Source: Blastomyces gilchristii SLH14081
Taxonomy: Eukaryota > Ascomycota > Eurotiomycetes > Onygenales > Ajellomycetaceae
Length of the DNA stretch: 64,000 nucleotides
Direction of reading: 5' to 3'
Assembly (NCBI RefSeq): GCF_000003855.2
Contig: NW_003101682.1
Location: 4,389,306-4,453,305 of the forward strand
Part shown: positions 1-11,898 of the stretch, in pieces
Numbering within the stretch: position 1 is the first letter of the stretch
Layout: each line of letters begins with the position of its first letter
Made by a program: the position numbers and the translations under genes
The notes under the pieces: model-generated
What the model saw: only the letters and a program-made list of their open reading frames with translations
What the model was told of the DNA's origin: nothing
The model's database searches: none

Positions 1-39
1 ATAGACATATTATCATAAATGTCAAATGAAAATTGTTGA

Positions 40-830
40 ATAATCACTGCTATTGACTATACTACTAGCTGGTCAGTTGTGAAAGAAGTTTCAGAGATGA
101 TAGAGAAGATGATGATAAAGTTTCTATATAATGAGATCTATATCAACTATGAAATGCTGTGTGAGATTCTAACTGACAATGATGCAAACCTCATAGAAGA
201 AGAATTGAGGCATTTTATAAGTCAGGTACAGACAAGCCATTATAGAACAACATTATATCACTCACAGATGAATGAGAAGATGAAATACTTGAATAAAATC
301 CTGAGTAACATGCTGATGAAATATTTGATGAGCAAGCCTATGAGATTATGAGATGAATATCTTGGTCAGGCACTATTATTCACATGAATTCAGCAGCATG
401 CAGTCTTTAAGTATTCACTATTCTATTCATTGTTTGAATTGCATCCGCACATTCTGGAGAATGCTTTGAGAAAGATGAGAAAGAAAACAGTGATTGTGAA
501 CACAGCAGAAACAGCAGTTGCAGACACAGCAGTTACAGACACAGAATCAAGATTGAAAGAGATCAGTCACACACATGCAAAAGCTAATAAGTTACTTCTG
601 AATCAAGCAATTCAATCAAAAAGAATACAGAACTCACTAGTTAAGAAATTAAGTCTCAACATAAGAATATAAGTTTTTATATATAATAAGAGTTCTGAGA
701 AGTTTGAATATATATGATTTAAGCTATATAAAATACTCAAATCACATTCTCTGAGAATATACACATTGAAGAAACCAGAGGAATAAGTCTTATACAACTT
801 AATAAATGATTTACATCTTATGAAGATAAA
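40..830 (+). pseudogene. Integrase core and C-terminal remnant of A1
   Basis: The frame from about 40 reads a gypsy integrase core: an 'AIDYTTSW' stretch, then 'EILTDN'-like ILTDND at about residue 30 of the 79-351 frame, and 'YHSQMNEKMKYLN', the mutated form of the family motif YHPQTNGxxERLN. The frame continues at 430-672 with a Val-Ala-Asp-Thr repeat and the GPY/F-like C-terminal part ('SEKFESRWFKLYKILK'). A stop replaces Trp at the end of the first frame. The gene normally joins cDNA to the chromosome; here it is inactive. The matching regions in A2, A4 and A5 confirm the assignment. Confidence 0.82.
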
Positions 831-3648
831 GATATAAGATCTGAGTAGATTATAATCATCTACAGCACTATAATTAGTAATGAAAAAGAAGAGACTTATA
901 ATTGAAAAGTCTCACAAAGTAAGAGAAATCATAGATACTTACAAATCAGATAATCTCACTTATTTCAATCTTTTCATAATTACAAGAAAAGAATGAAAAG
1001 TAATGAAGAAATCAGATAAACACTACACTTTAATAAGTAATGAGCCTGTAGCTTATCATATGATAATGCACTGCAGATAGTAGCTGTAACACAGTAAAGA
1101 GCAGTCTCAAAGTAGCAGACTTGCATATGAGTCAGATTACAGAAGAAAAAGAAATTCAGAGTTGAATTCAACTGTTTATATCAGTTTAATCACAGTGATA
1201 ACAGAGAATGAAGCATCTGAAACATTTGCAGATATATGAGATTAAGTCATCTTCATGTCTGAGAATGCTCAAAGATCAGATAAGATTAGTTTCAATGAGC
1301 TGTTTACTGTAGAAGTCTGAGTGAGTGAAGAGAGATAGTATAATATATGAGACAGAATTACAAAAGATGAAAGCTGCTGAACCTAGTCACTGAATACTGT
1401 AATATATAGAGATCATGTAAGAGTGGTAACTAGCAGACAAAGCAAAGGTGTAAGAAAAGAGAATAAACAATGAATTAGTCATCAATCTTAAGAATTGACT
1501 GTAAAAAGACAAATGTTATTATACATGTCTCATTCATTTTTATACATCACATGTTAATCTATTTTCAACATCACATCAACTGAAAAATGTCAAAAATGAA
1601 GAAAATCTTAAAACTTGAGATCTGTAAGAGATTCAAGAGCTGTAAGCTGCTCTTATAATAACACTGTATATATCTCTGATTTCTCTATCACTCTGTGTAC
1701 AACATTAATAGTGTTTATCACAAGATTGACTGGAATACTAATATAGAAATGTGTATACATGCATGTAACAAAATTGAAGAAGAGTATGAAACTCATAGAA
1801 TCAGAAGTCAGAGCAGAGAGAATGAAGATGAAAGAAACAGAAGAAAAAGAAGATACAGAACTGAATCAATGATAGCAGAAGTCATCTGAGACTGAATACT
1901 TATAACTTGATTTGCATACAACCTTCTCTGCAGAGAAGAAAGAGAGAATAATGAGAGAAGCTTAAGAGCAGAAGAAGATAGTCTTGACAGTGTTATTATG
2001 TTTAGAGATTAAAATAATCTCTGATTCTGAAGCAACTAAGAATCATTGTTAGTGTATAAAATCACAAAATCAGAGATAAGAACAGTTACTGAATAAACAC
2101 TCACTGACCTTAGAGTTGTATGTGTAATTACAACACATACAAGACTTCTCAGAAAGAGAGAGAGAGACACAGAGAAATACAGGAAGCAGAACATATTATG
2201 TGAACAGCTCATTTTCATGATAATATCTCAGACAAGGTATATAAGCCTCATATCTGCAGATGTAAAAGAGTATAACATCTGTGTTCTCATTTCTGAAAAC
2301 ATGAATATTTTTCATCTGCATCACAACATTGCATGATAAATGCTGGAGAATAGGCTGATATGAGTCAATTATTCTGAAGATATTTATCAGATCAGATATA
2401 TCTATAGTATTGAATTTAACAGTTATAAAAAGCTTCTTGATGTCTGTGAATACTATGACTTTATATACAATAAAACTCATAATGATTTTCTGTCAGAATA
2501 GAAAAATCAGTATTAGAAAGAAAAGATGAAAAAAGAAAAGACTTATAATCTTAACACTGTTGAGAAGTGAGATAATTCTCTAGTATAAATGAATAATTAT
2601 CTCATTATAAATACTTAAAATAAATATAATAATTGATGTCTGTAACTAAGCTTCAGATAGTTATATTATATACTATCTTTATACAATAAATTATTCTAGA
2701 GATCAGTAAAAAGAGTGAAAGTGTACATACTGAGAATTGTGATTCATTAAGTCTGTATAATATCTTCTTGAAACAGAGAGAGCTGGTAATAAAAGCAGAA
2801 GTAACAGCAGAGACAGAAGGAGCAGAAGTAGTAAGAGTGAGAGTCACAGAAACAGAGGTAGTGAGAGTGAGAGAACTGAAAACAGGGTTAAGTGTAGAAG
2901 ATTAAGAGAGAGCAGCAGAGGGAGAAACAGTGACAGAAGAGGCAGAAGAGAACACAGAACACTCAGTTATACATGATATGAGTAATTTCTTCATTATTAT
3001 GTTCTTCAAGTTCTTGATCAATGATTCAACATTGAGATATTCACTATTATCAACAGATGCAGATTTGTCAACATGTGAAGATTCTATATAAATAAAAATA
3101 AACATATCAGTATCTGCATTCATATAAAATCATGTCAGAAAACATGATCAGAAGCTCAATGAGAAGAAAAGTGATTGAGAGTGTATAAGAAGATGAAGAA
3201 GATATGCTATTTATGATAGTATATTCTGATAATTGTTAGAAGATAAACAAGTTCTGATCATGTTTCATAATGTATTACACTTACTGCTAACAAACTCTCT
3301 GATATGAGCACTATAATGACACTTGTTGTGAGAATGAGAGGCTATTACCAGGAACATGTATGATGTGATAGATGAATAAATAGAAGATATTGAACAGAAG
3401 AAGAAGTAGAAATCTTGAATGAGATGATAATGTTTGATAATGATAATGAAGAAGATAATTGAAGAATGAAAAAAGTTAGTGAATAAGTGATGTAATATAG
3501 TGAAAGTTTCTTTGTGAGATTGTGAGAAGAATACTAGCCAGATCAGAGATAGACTGTATAATCATGAATGCTAGCACTGTGCTAATCTGCATGAAGCTAG
3601 AGCTTATATCATAATCACATGAGTGTGACTGAATCTGATGGAGAAGAA
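831..3648. other. A1 3' region with antisense frames
   Basis: This is the long region between integrase and 3' LTR that is typical of family A here. No known sense domain is visible after about 1200. On the minus strand there are frames at 2196-2480 (frame start 'MSFIVYKV', then a Cys-poor, mutated version of the Cys cluster) and 2902-3123 ('MNADTDMFIFIYIESS' start). Both match frames at the same place in A2, A4 and A5. The function is unknown. Confidence 0.6.
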
Positions 3649-3816
3649 TGTGATTCAGCAGAATATATCACTGTCAGATAATAGCACGGCCGCTTCTGAA
3701 CACACTTACAAATGTAAAGAAGGTTATAGCGGCCACTAATTAATTTAGTATAATGTATATAAGAAGCCGGTGTACGCCTGTAATTATACGCTGACTCAAG
3801 TAATCTTTGAATCACA
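3649..3816 (+). repeat. LTR of A1 (3' LTR)
   Basis: A 168-bp LTR starting TGTGATTC and ending GAATCACA, a perfect 8-bp inverted terminal repeat. It contains the family hallmarks: a partly mutated GCGGCCGC-like core, the segment GCGGCCACTAATTAATTTAG, and a TATATAAG box. The LTR keeps several CpG and CC/GG steps that are missing from the internal region. Confidence 0.9.
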
Positions 3817-4202
3817 CTATCTGCATAATTAATAGAGGATTTTTGAATATAACTTCATTAAAAAACTCTATAATTGCAGAAGATTTCAATACATATTATC
3901 TGTGATTAAATTCAGAATGGAAAAAAGCAGTAAAAGTAGATAAATTAATTAAATAAAGTTTTGACCATTTAATAGATTTAATTAACAAGTTTGATCAATA
4001 AACATTTTTTAAAAAAAGTATGAAATAGAAATTCATTATAAATTTCACTTTTATATCATAAAATCTAATTCAAAACAGACTTATAAACTGATTTATTAAT
4101 TCAAGTGAAATATCAGAATCAGATTATGAAGTTATTTAATTTAATATACAACTGAGTAAAAAATAAATGAGTGAAAACTCTCTTTTCTTTAATTAATGTA
4201 AC
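3817..4202 (+). mobile_element. LINE fragment L0 (endonuclease C-terminal part)
   Basis: This fragment aligns with 40897-41275 of the long LINE copy L2: the same order of 'CAATTAATAGAGG', 'GAAACTCTATAATT', 'GATTTCAATGCACATCATTT'-like and 'AATGAGTGAAAA' segments, now much more A/T-rich. It covers the end of the apurinic-type endonuclease (the GDFNAHH region reads EDFNTYY-like). It is cut on the left by A1 and on the right by the LTR of B1. It is one of the most heavily mutated copies in the window. Confidence 0.8.
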
Positions 4203-4490
4203 TGTAAGAAATTCTGCTTCTCACAAATTCTTTACTTCTATTTCTCTCACGTAATTAATTGGGTTAGCGGCCCTTGACTACACACAACTATATAGACTGA
4301 AGTTTATGAATACTATTCATAACTCAGCTTGAATAGTATTATATATTTAACTTTTATATTTATCTTTCTACTGTGAATACTTCTAGTAGCTATCAGTATA
4401 TATCATATCAAGCTGTCAATATCTGAATAATTGTCTATAAGTACTTATTCTTACATTTCAAGCTCTGGCACTTAGTAACTGTCTGTTATA
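4203..4490 (+). repeat. LTR of B1 (5' LTR)
   Basis: About 288 bp, starting TGTAAGAAATTCTG and ending near GTCTGTTATA. It is recognised by its match to the inverted copy at 10566-10856 over its whole length, including the piece around GGGTTAGCGGCCCTTGACTA. The end is placed where the match between the two copies stops. Confidence 0.75.
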
Positions 4491-6300
4491 GCTGAAAGAA
4501 CTAGAAACTTGTATACTTCAATCTCTATAAACTCTACTGCAGACACTCAGAAGCAGTTATCTGAATTATAAATAACTCTTATAGATGAAGTCTCAGAGAA
4601 CTCATTAATTATCTACAGAATATCATTCTCTGCATCTGTGATGAAGAAACTCTCTGAATTTACAAATGAATTAATCTTAGTGAAGAGCATTCTTGAGCAT
4701 CTCTTATAGAATTAAGCTATTTTTCTATAAGAAATACTTACTGACTGTAAATACTATTAAACTGAGTCTTTAGATATAAACTTCAGAGATATCTATGAAT
4801 TGAAAGAAACTTTCATTAGCTATGACTGCTTAAGATTATCTACTGAATCATAATTTATAAAAACTTTTATAAGATTGTATTTAAAATTGACTTATAAGCT
4901 CAGCTGAGTGATATAAAAGATGAAGAAACTGTTATCTATATAATAACAGATCTCTACTATACTGAAGTCAAGAATTGACTGAATTATCTAGAGAATAATT
5001 ATGAGAGATTTTACTAATCTATTCTCAAGATCTATTTAAAGAATAAGTTAAGAGACTCTATAAGCTGAACAGAGAATATATGAGTCATAATTATTAATAT
5101 TACAAAAATAGATGAGAAATCTAATGAAGACTACTCACAGTACTTTATAAAAGTATAATATGAATTAAGATCTGTGAAAATAGAGCTCTGAAACAAGATC
5201 TGAATAATGATATTTATAAAGAGACTGAATAAAGATATATAGAATAAGCTCTTTGAGTAAGACTCTAAGCTCTTGATTCTGAAGAAACTGATAACTCTTA
5301 TTCACTACTTATAGATCACTGTGAGAATCATAGATCTGTGAACAGTGAATAACTAATCAGTTCTATGAGAATCAGAATAACAGAGAATAGATTTACTGAG
5401 AAAAGATAATAAGATATAGACAGATTTATGTCTGACTACTAAGTAGAAAGAGAGAGCTTTATAAGCTTCTGTAAGCAGAGTGTATAACAGAGAGATTAAG
5501 AAAAAGAGTCTCTACTTTATCTGATTTAAATCAGAATATCTCTGCATAAACTGTTCAGATAAATTAAAATAGAAATTGAAGAAGATATAGACAGAGTTAC
5601 TAACAGTCTTCTTATCAGTCTTAAAGCTGATATCTGAATCTATTACTCTTATCATAAAAATATATACTTGTGAGAAGAGACTGTGCTGTGATACTACTTC
5701 TCTACAAGTATAAAAAGTATTAATATGCTTGAGATCTCAGGTTACTGTAGTGTCTCTAAAGCTTATAAAGTAAATAAGCTGAGTAATGAAAACTGAGAAT
5801 CTGCTCTTATAATAAGCAGAGTATGAGAACTCAGATCTCAGAGCTGAGAGACTTATAACAGTAATCTTTGAATTGTAAGATCTCTTCAGAACTTGAAGAA
5901 GATTTGTGAAAACTATAATTATTATAAATATCACAGATAACATGTACTTGACACTTGTATAACTTCAAAGACACAATCTACATATAGCTGTTTGCAAGTC
6001 AGGTTTATACTTTCAATCAGTGTTGATAGACTTATATATAAACATTGAATCAGTTGATACTGTAGAGTGAATTAGAGAAGATAAGCTTATCTATATAATA
6101 ACTTTACAGATGTCTGAGAACTTTGCAGTTATAAAAACTGAGATTCAAATATCAGAGAAATACTGAGATCTCACAGAGATATTCAGTTAATCTAAGACAG
6201 CTGAGCTTTTATCTCACTATAAGAAGAATCTAATAATAGATTTAATAGAACAGTAGAAACTCTTCTGAGAATTAATCTATAAGCTCTCTCACTATGAGAC
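4491..6300 (+). pseudogene. Gag and protease region of B1
   Basis: No frame of useful length remains. From position in the element this should hold gag, a zinc knuckle and the aspartic protease. A Cys/His-poor remnant near 5510-5565 might be the zinc knuckle, but the first Cys and the His read Tyr and I would not rely on it. A minus-strand frame at 5737-5943 is a by-product of the composition. Confidence 0.45.
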
Positions 6301-7560
6301 AGAAGTCTTGTAGACTTGTATGAAGAAGAATCTGAAGAATGACTTTATTTCATCTTCACAGATCTCTGCAGAAGCCTCTGTGATATTTATAAAGAAGAAG
6401 AATAAAGATTTCACATTGTATATAAACTACTGTGATCTGAATTTCAAGATTATAAAGAGTTACTACTCTCTGTCTCTGATTGAGAATGTAATCAATCATC
6501 TCACAGAAGCTATTATGTTCATATAACTGAATATAATCAATATATAGACACAGCTGTGAATACAGTCTGAGAATGAATAAAAGACTCTCTTTAGAACTAT
6601 ACTGAGATTATTTGAATATCTAGTAATATCTCTTGATTTAACTAATGTCTCTGCAGTATTTCAGTCTTTCATTAATAAAACACTTTGTGTATATCTGAAT
6701 ATATTTATAGTAATATATCTGAATGATGTGATAATATACTGTGTGAAAAAGAAAGAACACACTGAGTATATACAAACTATGTTAAAGATATTAGATAAGA
6801 TAGAACTGTATATTAAGCTTACAAAGTATAACTTCAGTACTCACTGAATTAATATTATAGAATATGTAATTATTGTGAATAATATTCAGATGAAATCTTC
6901 ATAAGTTAAGACTATTCTATTATAACTAAAGTTAACTAGTATTCATAAGATTCAGATCTTTCTGAACTTTGTAAGTTTCTATAGATAATTTATCTTTGTA
7001 TTTATGAGAATCTTCTTAACTTTTGCAGACATGCTGAAGAATGAAAGTAAGAAGAAGTTATTCTATAAATGAAGAATGAAAAGACTATTAAGAAGAGAGA
7101 GTTGTGAGAACTTTCTTATCTCAGAAGCTTACAGAGTCTTTATAAGATTGAAACAGATATTCATAGATATAATAATACTGTTTCACTTTGATCTCTTACT
7201 CTTAATCAGATTGAAGACAGATATCTTCTTCTTTATAATTTCAGAAATAGTCTCATAACTACAGTTAAATGAGAACTAAGTTTCAGTAATCTTTTTCTCA
7301 TGAAAGATATAATATGTAGAGAATAACTATGACATTCACAATCAGGAGCTTTTTATACTAGTGAAATTCTTGTATTACTAATATCACTACTTCAAGAGCC
7401 TTTTAACAGTGATTACTATTAAAACTGATTATAACAGCTTATAACAGTTTACTTTAATTAAGAAACTCTCACAGCAGCAGGTCTTCTGAGTATAGAAACT
7501 AAGTGAATTCTCATTTAAAATATAGTATAATAAGAGAACTAAGAACTCAGTAGACAGATT
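6301..7560 (+). pseudogene. Reverse transcriptase and RNase H of B1
   Basis: The frame at 6320-6526 reads like the start of a gypsy reverse transcriptase: 'LKNDFISSSQ', 'VIFIKKKNKDFTLYINY' (family: FVKKKDGxxRxCVDYRxLN), then 'SYYSLSLIENVI'. Near 6715 the catalytic box reads YLNDVIIY instead of YLDDIIIY. RNase H follows, with a 'YDIHNQELFILVKF' segment (family: YxVxxKELLAIVxxL) at about 7330. Trp codons are TGA throughout. Confidence 0.8.
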
Positions 7561-8099
7561 CTCTTACAGATCTGACTATGTCAAGAAGATCAGAGTAACA
7601 GACATAGAGAGACTAGAGAAAATAGAAAAGCTTTATAAAATACTTAAACTGAGTATTGTAAAGAAATTAACTTAAGAGTCTCTTAATTCTCTATAAGAGA
7701 AGAGAGAAGAGAGAGAAGAGAAGTCTGTATAACTACTCTCTATAACACTGAGAGTTAACACTGTGAGAATATCTATGAAGATTCTTGAAGAGAGTATCTA
7801 TAATCTGAACAATTTACAGACTTTGTGAAGTACTGTGAAAGATCTGATATAAGAAGAAACAGAGTATAAGTCTTTACAACATCTTCTATTCAGATTGTCA
7901 GAACTATAATAAAAGAATGAATATACTTAGTATATTCAGAAACTGTTTATAACAGAGATTAATTCTGTAGAAATAAAGAGTTAAAGAGATTTAAAAATCT
8001 CTTATAAAGAGAGAGCTGAATTTATATATCTGTGAATAAGTTTCTATATATAGAATCTATTAAAAGATATCATGACTCTTCTCTAGTAAAGTATTTTTC

Positions 8100-9290
8100 A
8101 GATACCAGAACTTATAAGTTGCTTATAAGAAAATACTTCAAACTGAAGACATAAGAACTTATAAAGAAGATAGTGAATTCTTATACTATTTATCAGAATT
8201 TATGAGTAGTGTGATTCAGATTATATGATGAACTTACTTCTTTACTCATTCTACAGAAATCTTGAGAATAGCTAGAAATAAACACTCTTATAAGTCTCTC
8301 TAAAAGTAAGAATATATATAATGTCTGCTTTGACAGTGTGCTAGTGATAGTAGATTACTTTATTAAGATGACATACGTTATACTCACTCATAAGAATTTA
8401 AAGTCAAAGAATTTGACTTATATCTTTATCTGTAATATGATCTGAGTATATAAGTTATCTGTGAATATTATCTCAGATAGAGAATTAATCTTTATAAAGA
8501 AGTTCTGATCTGATCTGATAACTATACTGAAGATTTTATAAGATCTAAGTATGACTTTTCATCAACAGATAGATGATCAGATAGAATATCTAATAAGTAT
8601 ATTGAAACAGTATCTGTGATACTTTGTTAATTATAATTAAAATAACTGAATACTTTGATTATTACTTACAGAGTTTATATATAATAACTCAAAGTATGTC
8701 AGTACAGATAAAACTGTCATTGAGATACTCACTGAGACTCATCTATGAATAATCTTGATAAACTCATAAGAGTATACTATAGAGTGTAGTAATGTCTGTG
8801 AACAGACTGAGAGAATTCAGAATATTCAGAAGAAAGCTCATGAATTCTTCAGAAAGACTCAAGAGTATTAAAAGAGATAGTATAATGCTAAGTATATTAT
8901 AAAGAGTTTTAAAAAGATAATAGAGTGTGACAAAGTCTAGAAAATATTATTATACAGAGATCTAGTAAGAAGCTGAATCTCTTATAGACAGAGTGTTATA
9001 AAATTATAGACAAAGTTAGTTTACAGTTCTATAGATTGAAACTGCTATCTGAGTTGCAGATATATAATATTTTTTATATCTCTTTACTTCATAAATATAA
9101 GAAATTCTTACAAGAGAACTCTGTGACTCATCACTCTGTTCATGAAGTATGAAAGAGTAAAAGAGAATATCAGATTAAAGAAATTATTAACTCAGAGAAG
9201 TGAAATTATGAGCTCTGATTCAAGATTCAGTGATAAGAATATTCTGATAAGATGAATGAGTTTACTTAAAAATCATCTGAACAGATAAGA
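8100..9290 (+). pseudogene. Integrase and chromodomain-like end of B1
   Basis: Integrase core motifs in order: 'VLVIVDYFIKMTYVI' (first catalytic Asp), 'IISDRELIFIKKFWSDL' (second Asp), 'MTFHQQIDDQIEYL' (mutated TAFHPQTDGQTE), and 'LLLTEFIYNNS' (mutated LPLAEFAYNNS). Near 9060 follows 'IYNIFYISLLHKYK', the usual IHPVFHVSLL spacer. At about 9165-9270 comes 'YQIKEIINSEKWNYELWFKIQWWEY', similar in layout to chromodomains of chromoviruses. This places family B among the chromoviruses. Confidence 0.78.
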
Positions 9291-9498
9291 CATCTACAGA
9301 AGCTGAGACATAACTTATATATAATAAAACTTATAACAATTTCTTCTAGAAAAATTAGTGTTAGAAGAGAAGATGAAAAAGAACAGACTTACACTCTTAA
9401 TACTGTTGAGAAGAGAAGTAATTCTGTGATATGAATATATAATTGTTTCATTATAAATATTTAAAATGAATATAATAATCAGTGTCTGTGACTGAGCT

Positions 9499-9885
9499 TC
9501 AGATAGTTATGTTATACACAGTCTTCATGCAATAAATTGGTCTAGAGCTTGATGAACAGAGTGAGAGTGTATACACTGAGAAACATGATTTATCAAGCCT
9601 ATGCAACATCTTCTTGAAATAAGGAGAGCTGATAATGACAGCAGAAGCAGCAGAGGCAGAGAGAGCAGATGTAGCGGGAGCAGAAGTAGTGAGGGCAGAG
9701 GTAGCGGAAGCAGGGGTAGCAGGAGCGGGAGAACCAGATGCAGGGGCAAGTGTAGAAGATTGAAGAGAAGCAGCAGAGAAAGAAACAGAAGAGGCAGAAG
9801 AAGACATAGATAATTTCTTCATTATCACATTCTTCAAGTTCTCAATCAACAATTCAATATTGAGTTCATCATCATTGATGAACAC
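9499..9885 (-). other. Antisense frame of family A in A3 (128 aa)
   Basis: An open frame of 128 residues lies opposite to the retrotransposon genes. It starts at an internal Met; the same reading continues upstream in other copies. It has an acidic start ('FINDDELNIELLIENLKNVI'), a long Ser/Ala/Pro/Thr-rich tract at about residues 28-85, and a conserved end ('YFKKMLHRLDKSCFSVYTL'). The same order is seen in A1, A2, A4 and A5. No known family is recognised. It could be a real extra gene of the element or a by-product of a conserved sense sequence. Confidence 0.5.
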
Positions 9886-10398
9886 AGATCTGTCAATGTA
9901 TTAAGATTCTACATGAATAAAAACAAACATATCAGCATCTGTATTCATATAAAATTATGTCAAAAAACACAATCAGATATTCATTGAGAAGAAAAGAATC
10001 AAGAGCATATAAGAAGATGAAGAAGATGTGTTATTCATGATAATACATTCTGACAATTGTTAGAAGAAAAACAAGTCCTGATCATGTTTCATAATATGTT
10101 ACACTTACTACTAACAAACTGCCTGATATAAGCACTATGACAACCCTTGTTATGAAAACAGAGAGCCATTGTCAGAAATGTGTACAATGTGATAGATAGA
10201 TAGATTGAAAAGAATATAATGAGAGAAAAAGAGCCAGGAATCTTGTATGAGATAATAATATTCAATAATGATTATAACAGAGATAATGATTGAAGAATGA
10301 AAATATTAGTGAATGAGTAATGTACAAATAGTAAAAGCATCTCTGAGAGCAGCTTACATCATGATCACATGAGTCTGACTGAATCTAGTGAGAGAGAA

Positions 10399-10565
10399 TA
10401 TAGTTCAGAAGAATATATAACTGCTGAATAATAACACAGCTGCTTCTGAACATACTTATAAATGTAAAGAGGCTATAGCGGCCACTAATTAATTTAATAT
10501 AATGTATATAAGAAGCCAGTGTACACCTGTAATCGTACACTGACTCAAGCAACCTTTGAATTACA
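10399..10565 (+). repeat. LTR of A3 (3' LTR)
   Basis: A 167-bp LTR. The start is mutated to TATAGTTCAG (from TGTGATTCAG) and the end reads GAATTACA. It keeps the GCGGCCACTAATTAATTTA segment and the TATATAAG box. Confidence 0.85.
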
Positions 10566-10856
10566 ATAATAGATGATTACTGACTGACAGAGCTTCAAAT
10601 ATAATAATAAGTACTTATAAATGATTAATCAGATATTTACAGCTTGATATAATATATACTAATAGCTACTAGAAGTATTCACAGTAGAATAATAAATATA
10701 GAGATTAAATATACAATAGTATTAAAGCTGAGTTATAAATAGTAGTTATGAACTTTAGTCTGTATAGTTGTATATAGTCAAGAGCTGCTAACCCTATTAA
10801 TTACATAAGAGATAGAAATAAAGGTAAGGAATCCGTGAGAAGCGAGATTTCTTACA
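10566..10856 (-). repeat. Inverted LTR of family B (B2)
   Basis: The reverse complement matches the B1 LTR along its length. The outer end (TGTAAGAAATCTCGCTTCTC on the minus strand) is almost unmutated, the inner end more so. It abuts the A3 LTR directly. No internal family B sequence is attached. It is followed by AGTAG and purine-rich host DNA. Confidence 0.75.
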
Positions 10857-10938
10857 AGTAGAGAGAATAGAGAGTGAAAGAAGTGAAAAAAGTGAAAGCA
10901 ATGAAAGAGATGAAAGAGAAGAAAGAGATAATAGAGAT
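10857..10938 (+). other. Purine-rich host DNA with MITE1 left duplication
   Basis: Almost pure A/G sequence of the GTGAAAGA type. Its last 8 bases, ATAGAGAT at 10931-10938, are the left target duplication of MITE1. Together with 11445-11538 and 58499-58525 it makes up the original purine tract into which three MITEs were inserted. Confidence 0.7.
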
Positions 10939-11444
10939 TAGACTAACTGTGTAACCGTGTCTGAGATCAGAACCAGAATATTTGATAGTCTCATTATCAA
11001 TTTAACTGATATCATTACACAGTTTTAAGATTAGATAGTAGTCTTATACTGTTTCAGTGAGACTTACTGTCTACTCTTATCACATTTTTCAAATGAGATT
11101 ATGATTTTCACTTTTCAATTTAAATTCTTTTTATTGCTTTAAATGACTTTAAATCTTATTTGAGTGTTATGAAAAAGTGTTACTTTTTAAAAAATTAACA
11201 ATAGTCTAAAAGAAATCTTAAAATCTCTAAAAATAGTAAATTTATACTGAGAATAAAACTAAATGAAATCAAATGAAATCACTTGATTATTCTTTCTCAG
11301 TCATGATCTCATTTTGAGATCTGATAAATAGTTACTTTGCATGTTTTTTTAATGATTAGTCTCAGTGAGATTCATATCAAGAAATGTATGACATCAGATT
11401 AAATAAAATTAAATGTGAAATTCATGATCTCAGCAGCCAGTGTA
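10939..11444 (-). mobile_element. MITE1, 506-bp hAT-like MITE
   Basis: Non-coding element of 506 bp with imperfect terminal inverted repeats (TAGACTAACTGTGTAACC on the left; the right end is the reverse complement of a TACACTGGCTGCTGAGAT-type sequence). It is flanked by the perfect 8-bp duplication ATAGAGAT (10931-10938, 11445-11452). An 8-bp duplication fits the hAT superfamily. Length and sequence match MITE4 and MITE5 exactly in length. Confidence 0.88.
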
Positions 11445-11538
11445 ATAGAGATGATAGAAATGATACAGAGTATAAGAGAGTGTAGAGTAAGAGAGTAATA
11501 AAGATAATAGAGATAGTAATAGTAATAGAGAAGATAGT
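11445..11538 (+). other. Purine-rich host DNA between MITE1 and MITE2
   Basis: Continuation of the A/G-rich host tract. It starts with the right duplication of MITE1 (ATAGAGAT) and ends with AAGATAGT at 11531-11538, the left duplication of MITE2, whose partner lies 46 kb away at 57988-57995. Confidence 0.75.
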
Positions 11539-11731
11539 TAGACTGACTGTTTAATCATATCTGAAATTAAAATCAGAATATTTAATAGTTTTATTATAAA
11601 TTTAATTAATCTTAGTACCTAGTATTAAGATTAGATAGTAGTTTTATACTGTCTTAATAAGACTCACTCTCTACTCTTATTATATTTTCAAAATGAGATC
11701 ATCATTTTCACTTCTCAATTTAAATTCATTT

Positions 11732-11898
11732 TGTGATTTGAAAGAACGTACGACCGCCGGATAATAACGCGGCCGCTTCTAAACATGCTTACGAATGTAA
11801 AGGGGTCATAGCAGTCACTAATTAATTTATTATAATGTATATAAGAAGCCAGTGTACATCTGGAATTATATACTGACTCAAGCAACCTTTGAATCACA
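11732..11898 (+). repeat. 5' LTR of A2
   Basis: 167 bp, TGTGATTTGAAAG to TTTGAATCACA. It contains an intact GCGGCCGC core, CGACCGCCGG near the start and a TATATAAG promoter box. It keeps far more CpG than the internal sequence. Confidence 0.9.

Larger units (their letters stand above)
1..3816 (+). mobile_element. Gypsy family A copy A1, 3' part
   Basis: This is the right part of a Ty3/gypsy LTR retrotransposon whose left part lies outside the window. It begins in the integrase core, runs through the integrase C-terminal region and a long 3' region with antisense frames, and ends in an LTR at 3649-3816. The same order is seen in the complete copy A4 (28114-36321). The copy is strongly mutated, with TGA at Trp positions and almost no CpG or CpC. 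It was inserted into a LINE fragment that resumes at 3817. The target duplication cannot be checked because the left end is absent. Confidence 0.88.
4203..9304 (+). mobile_element. Gypsy chromovirus family B copy B1, 3' end missing
   Basis: This Ty3/gypsy element has a 5' LTR at 4203-4490, followed by gag-like sequence, reverse transcriptase, RNase H, integrase and a chromodomain-like end. It has no 3' LTR: at about 9305 the sequence changes directly to family A. It is heavily mutated. It was inserted at the right edge of LINE fragment L0. Confidence 0.82.
9305..10565 (+). mobile_element. Gypsy family A copy A3, 3' end only
   Basis: From about 9305 the sequence matches the end of the long 3' region of family A (2430 onwards in A1; 22200 onwards in A2) and ends in an LTR at 10399-10565. 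It has no 5' part; the left neighbour is the chromodomain end of B1. The junction is not at an LTR end, so it is a deletion or recombination junction rather than a clean insertion. Confidence 0.82.

Noticed and set aside
2036..2218. Numerous short frames of 60-80 codons in the mutated elements
   Set aside because: Depletion of GG and CpG lowers some stop contexts on one strand; frames without cross-copy conservation were left out.
3700..3760. CpG-rich restriction-site-like repeats (GCGGCCGC) as vector contamination
   Set aside because: They occur at the same place in all family A LTRs and belong to the element.
9601..9813. Arg/Ser-rich plus-strand frame in A3
   Set aside because: It is the complement of the Ser/Ala/Pro-rich antisense frame and arises from its purine-rich complement.
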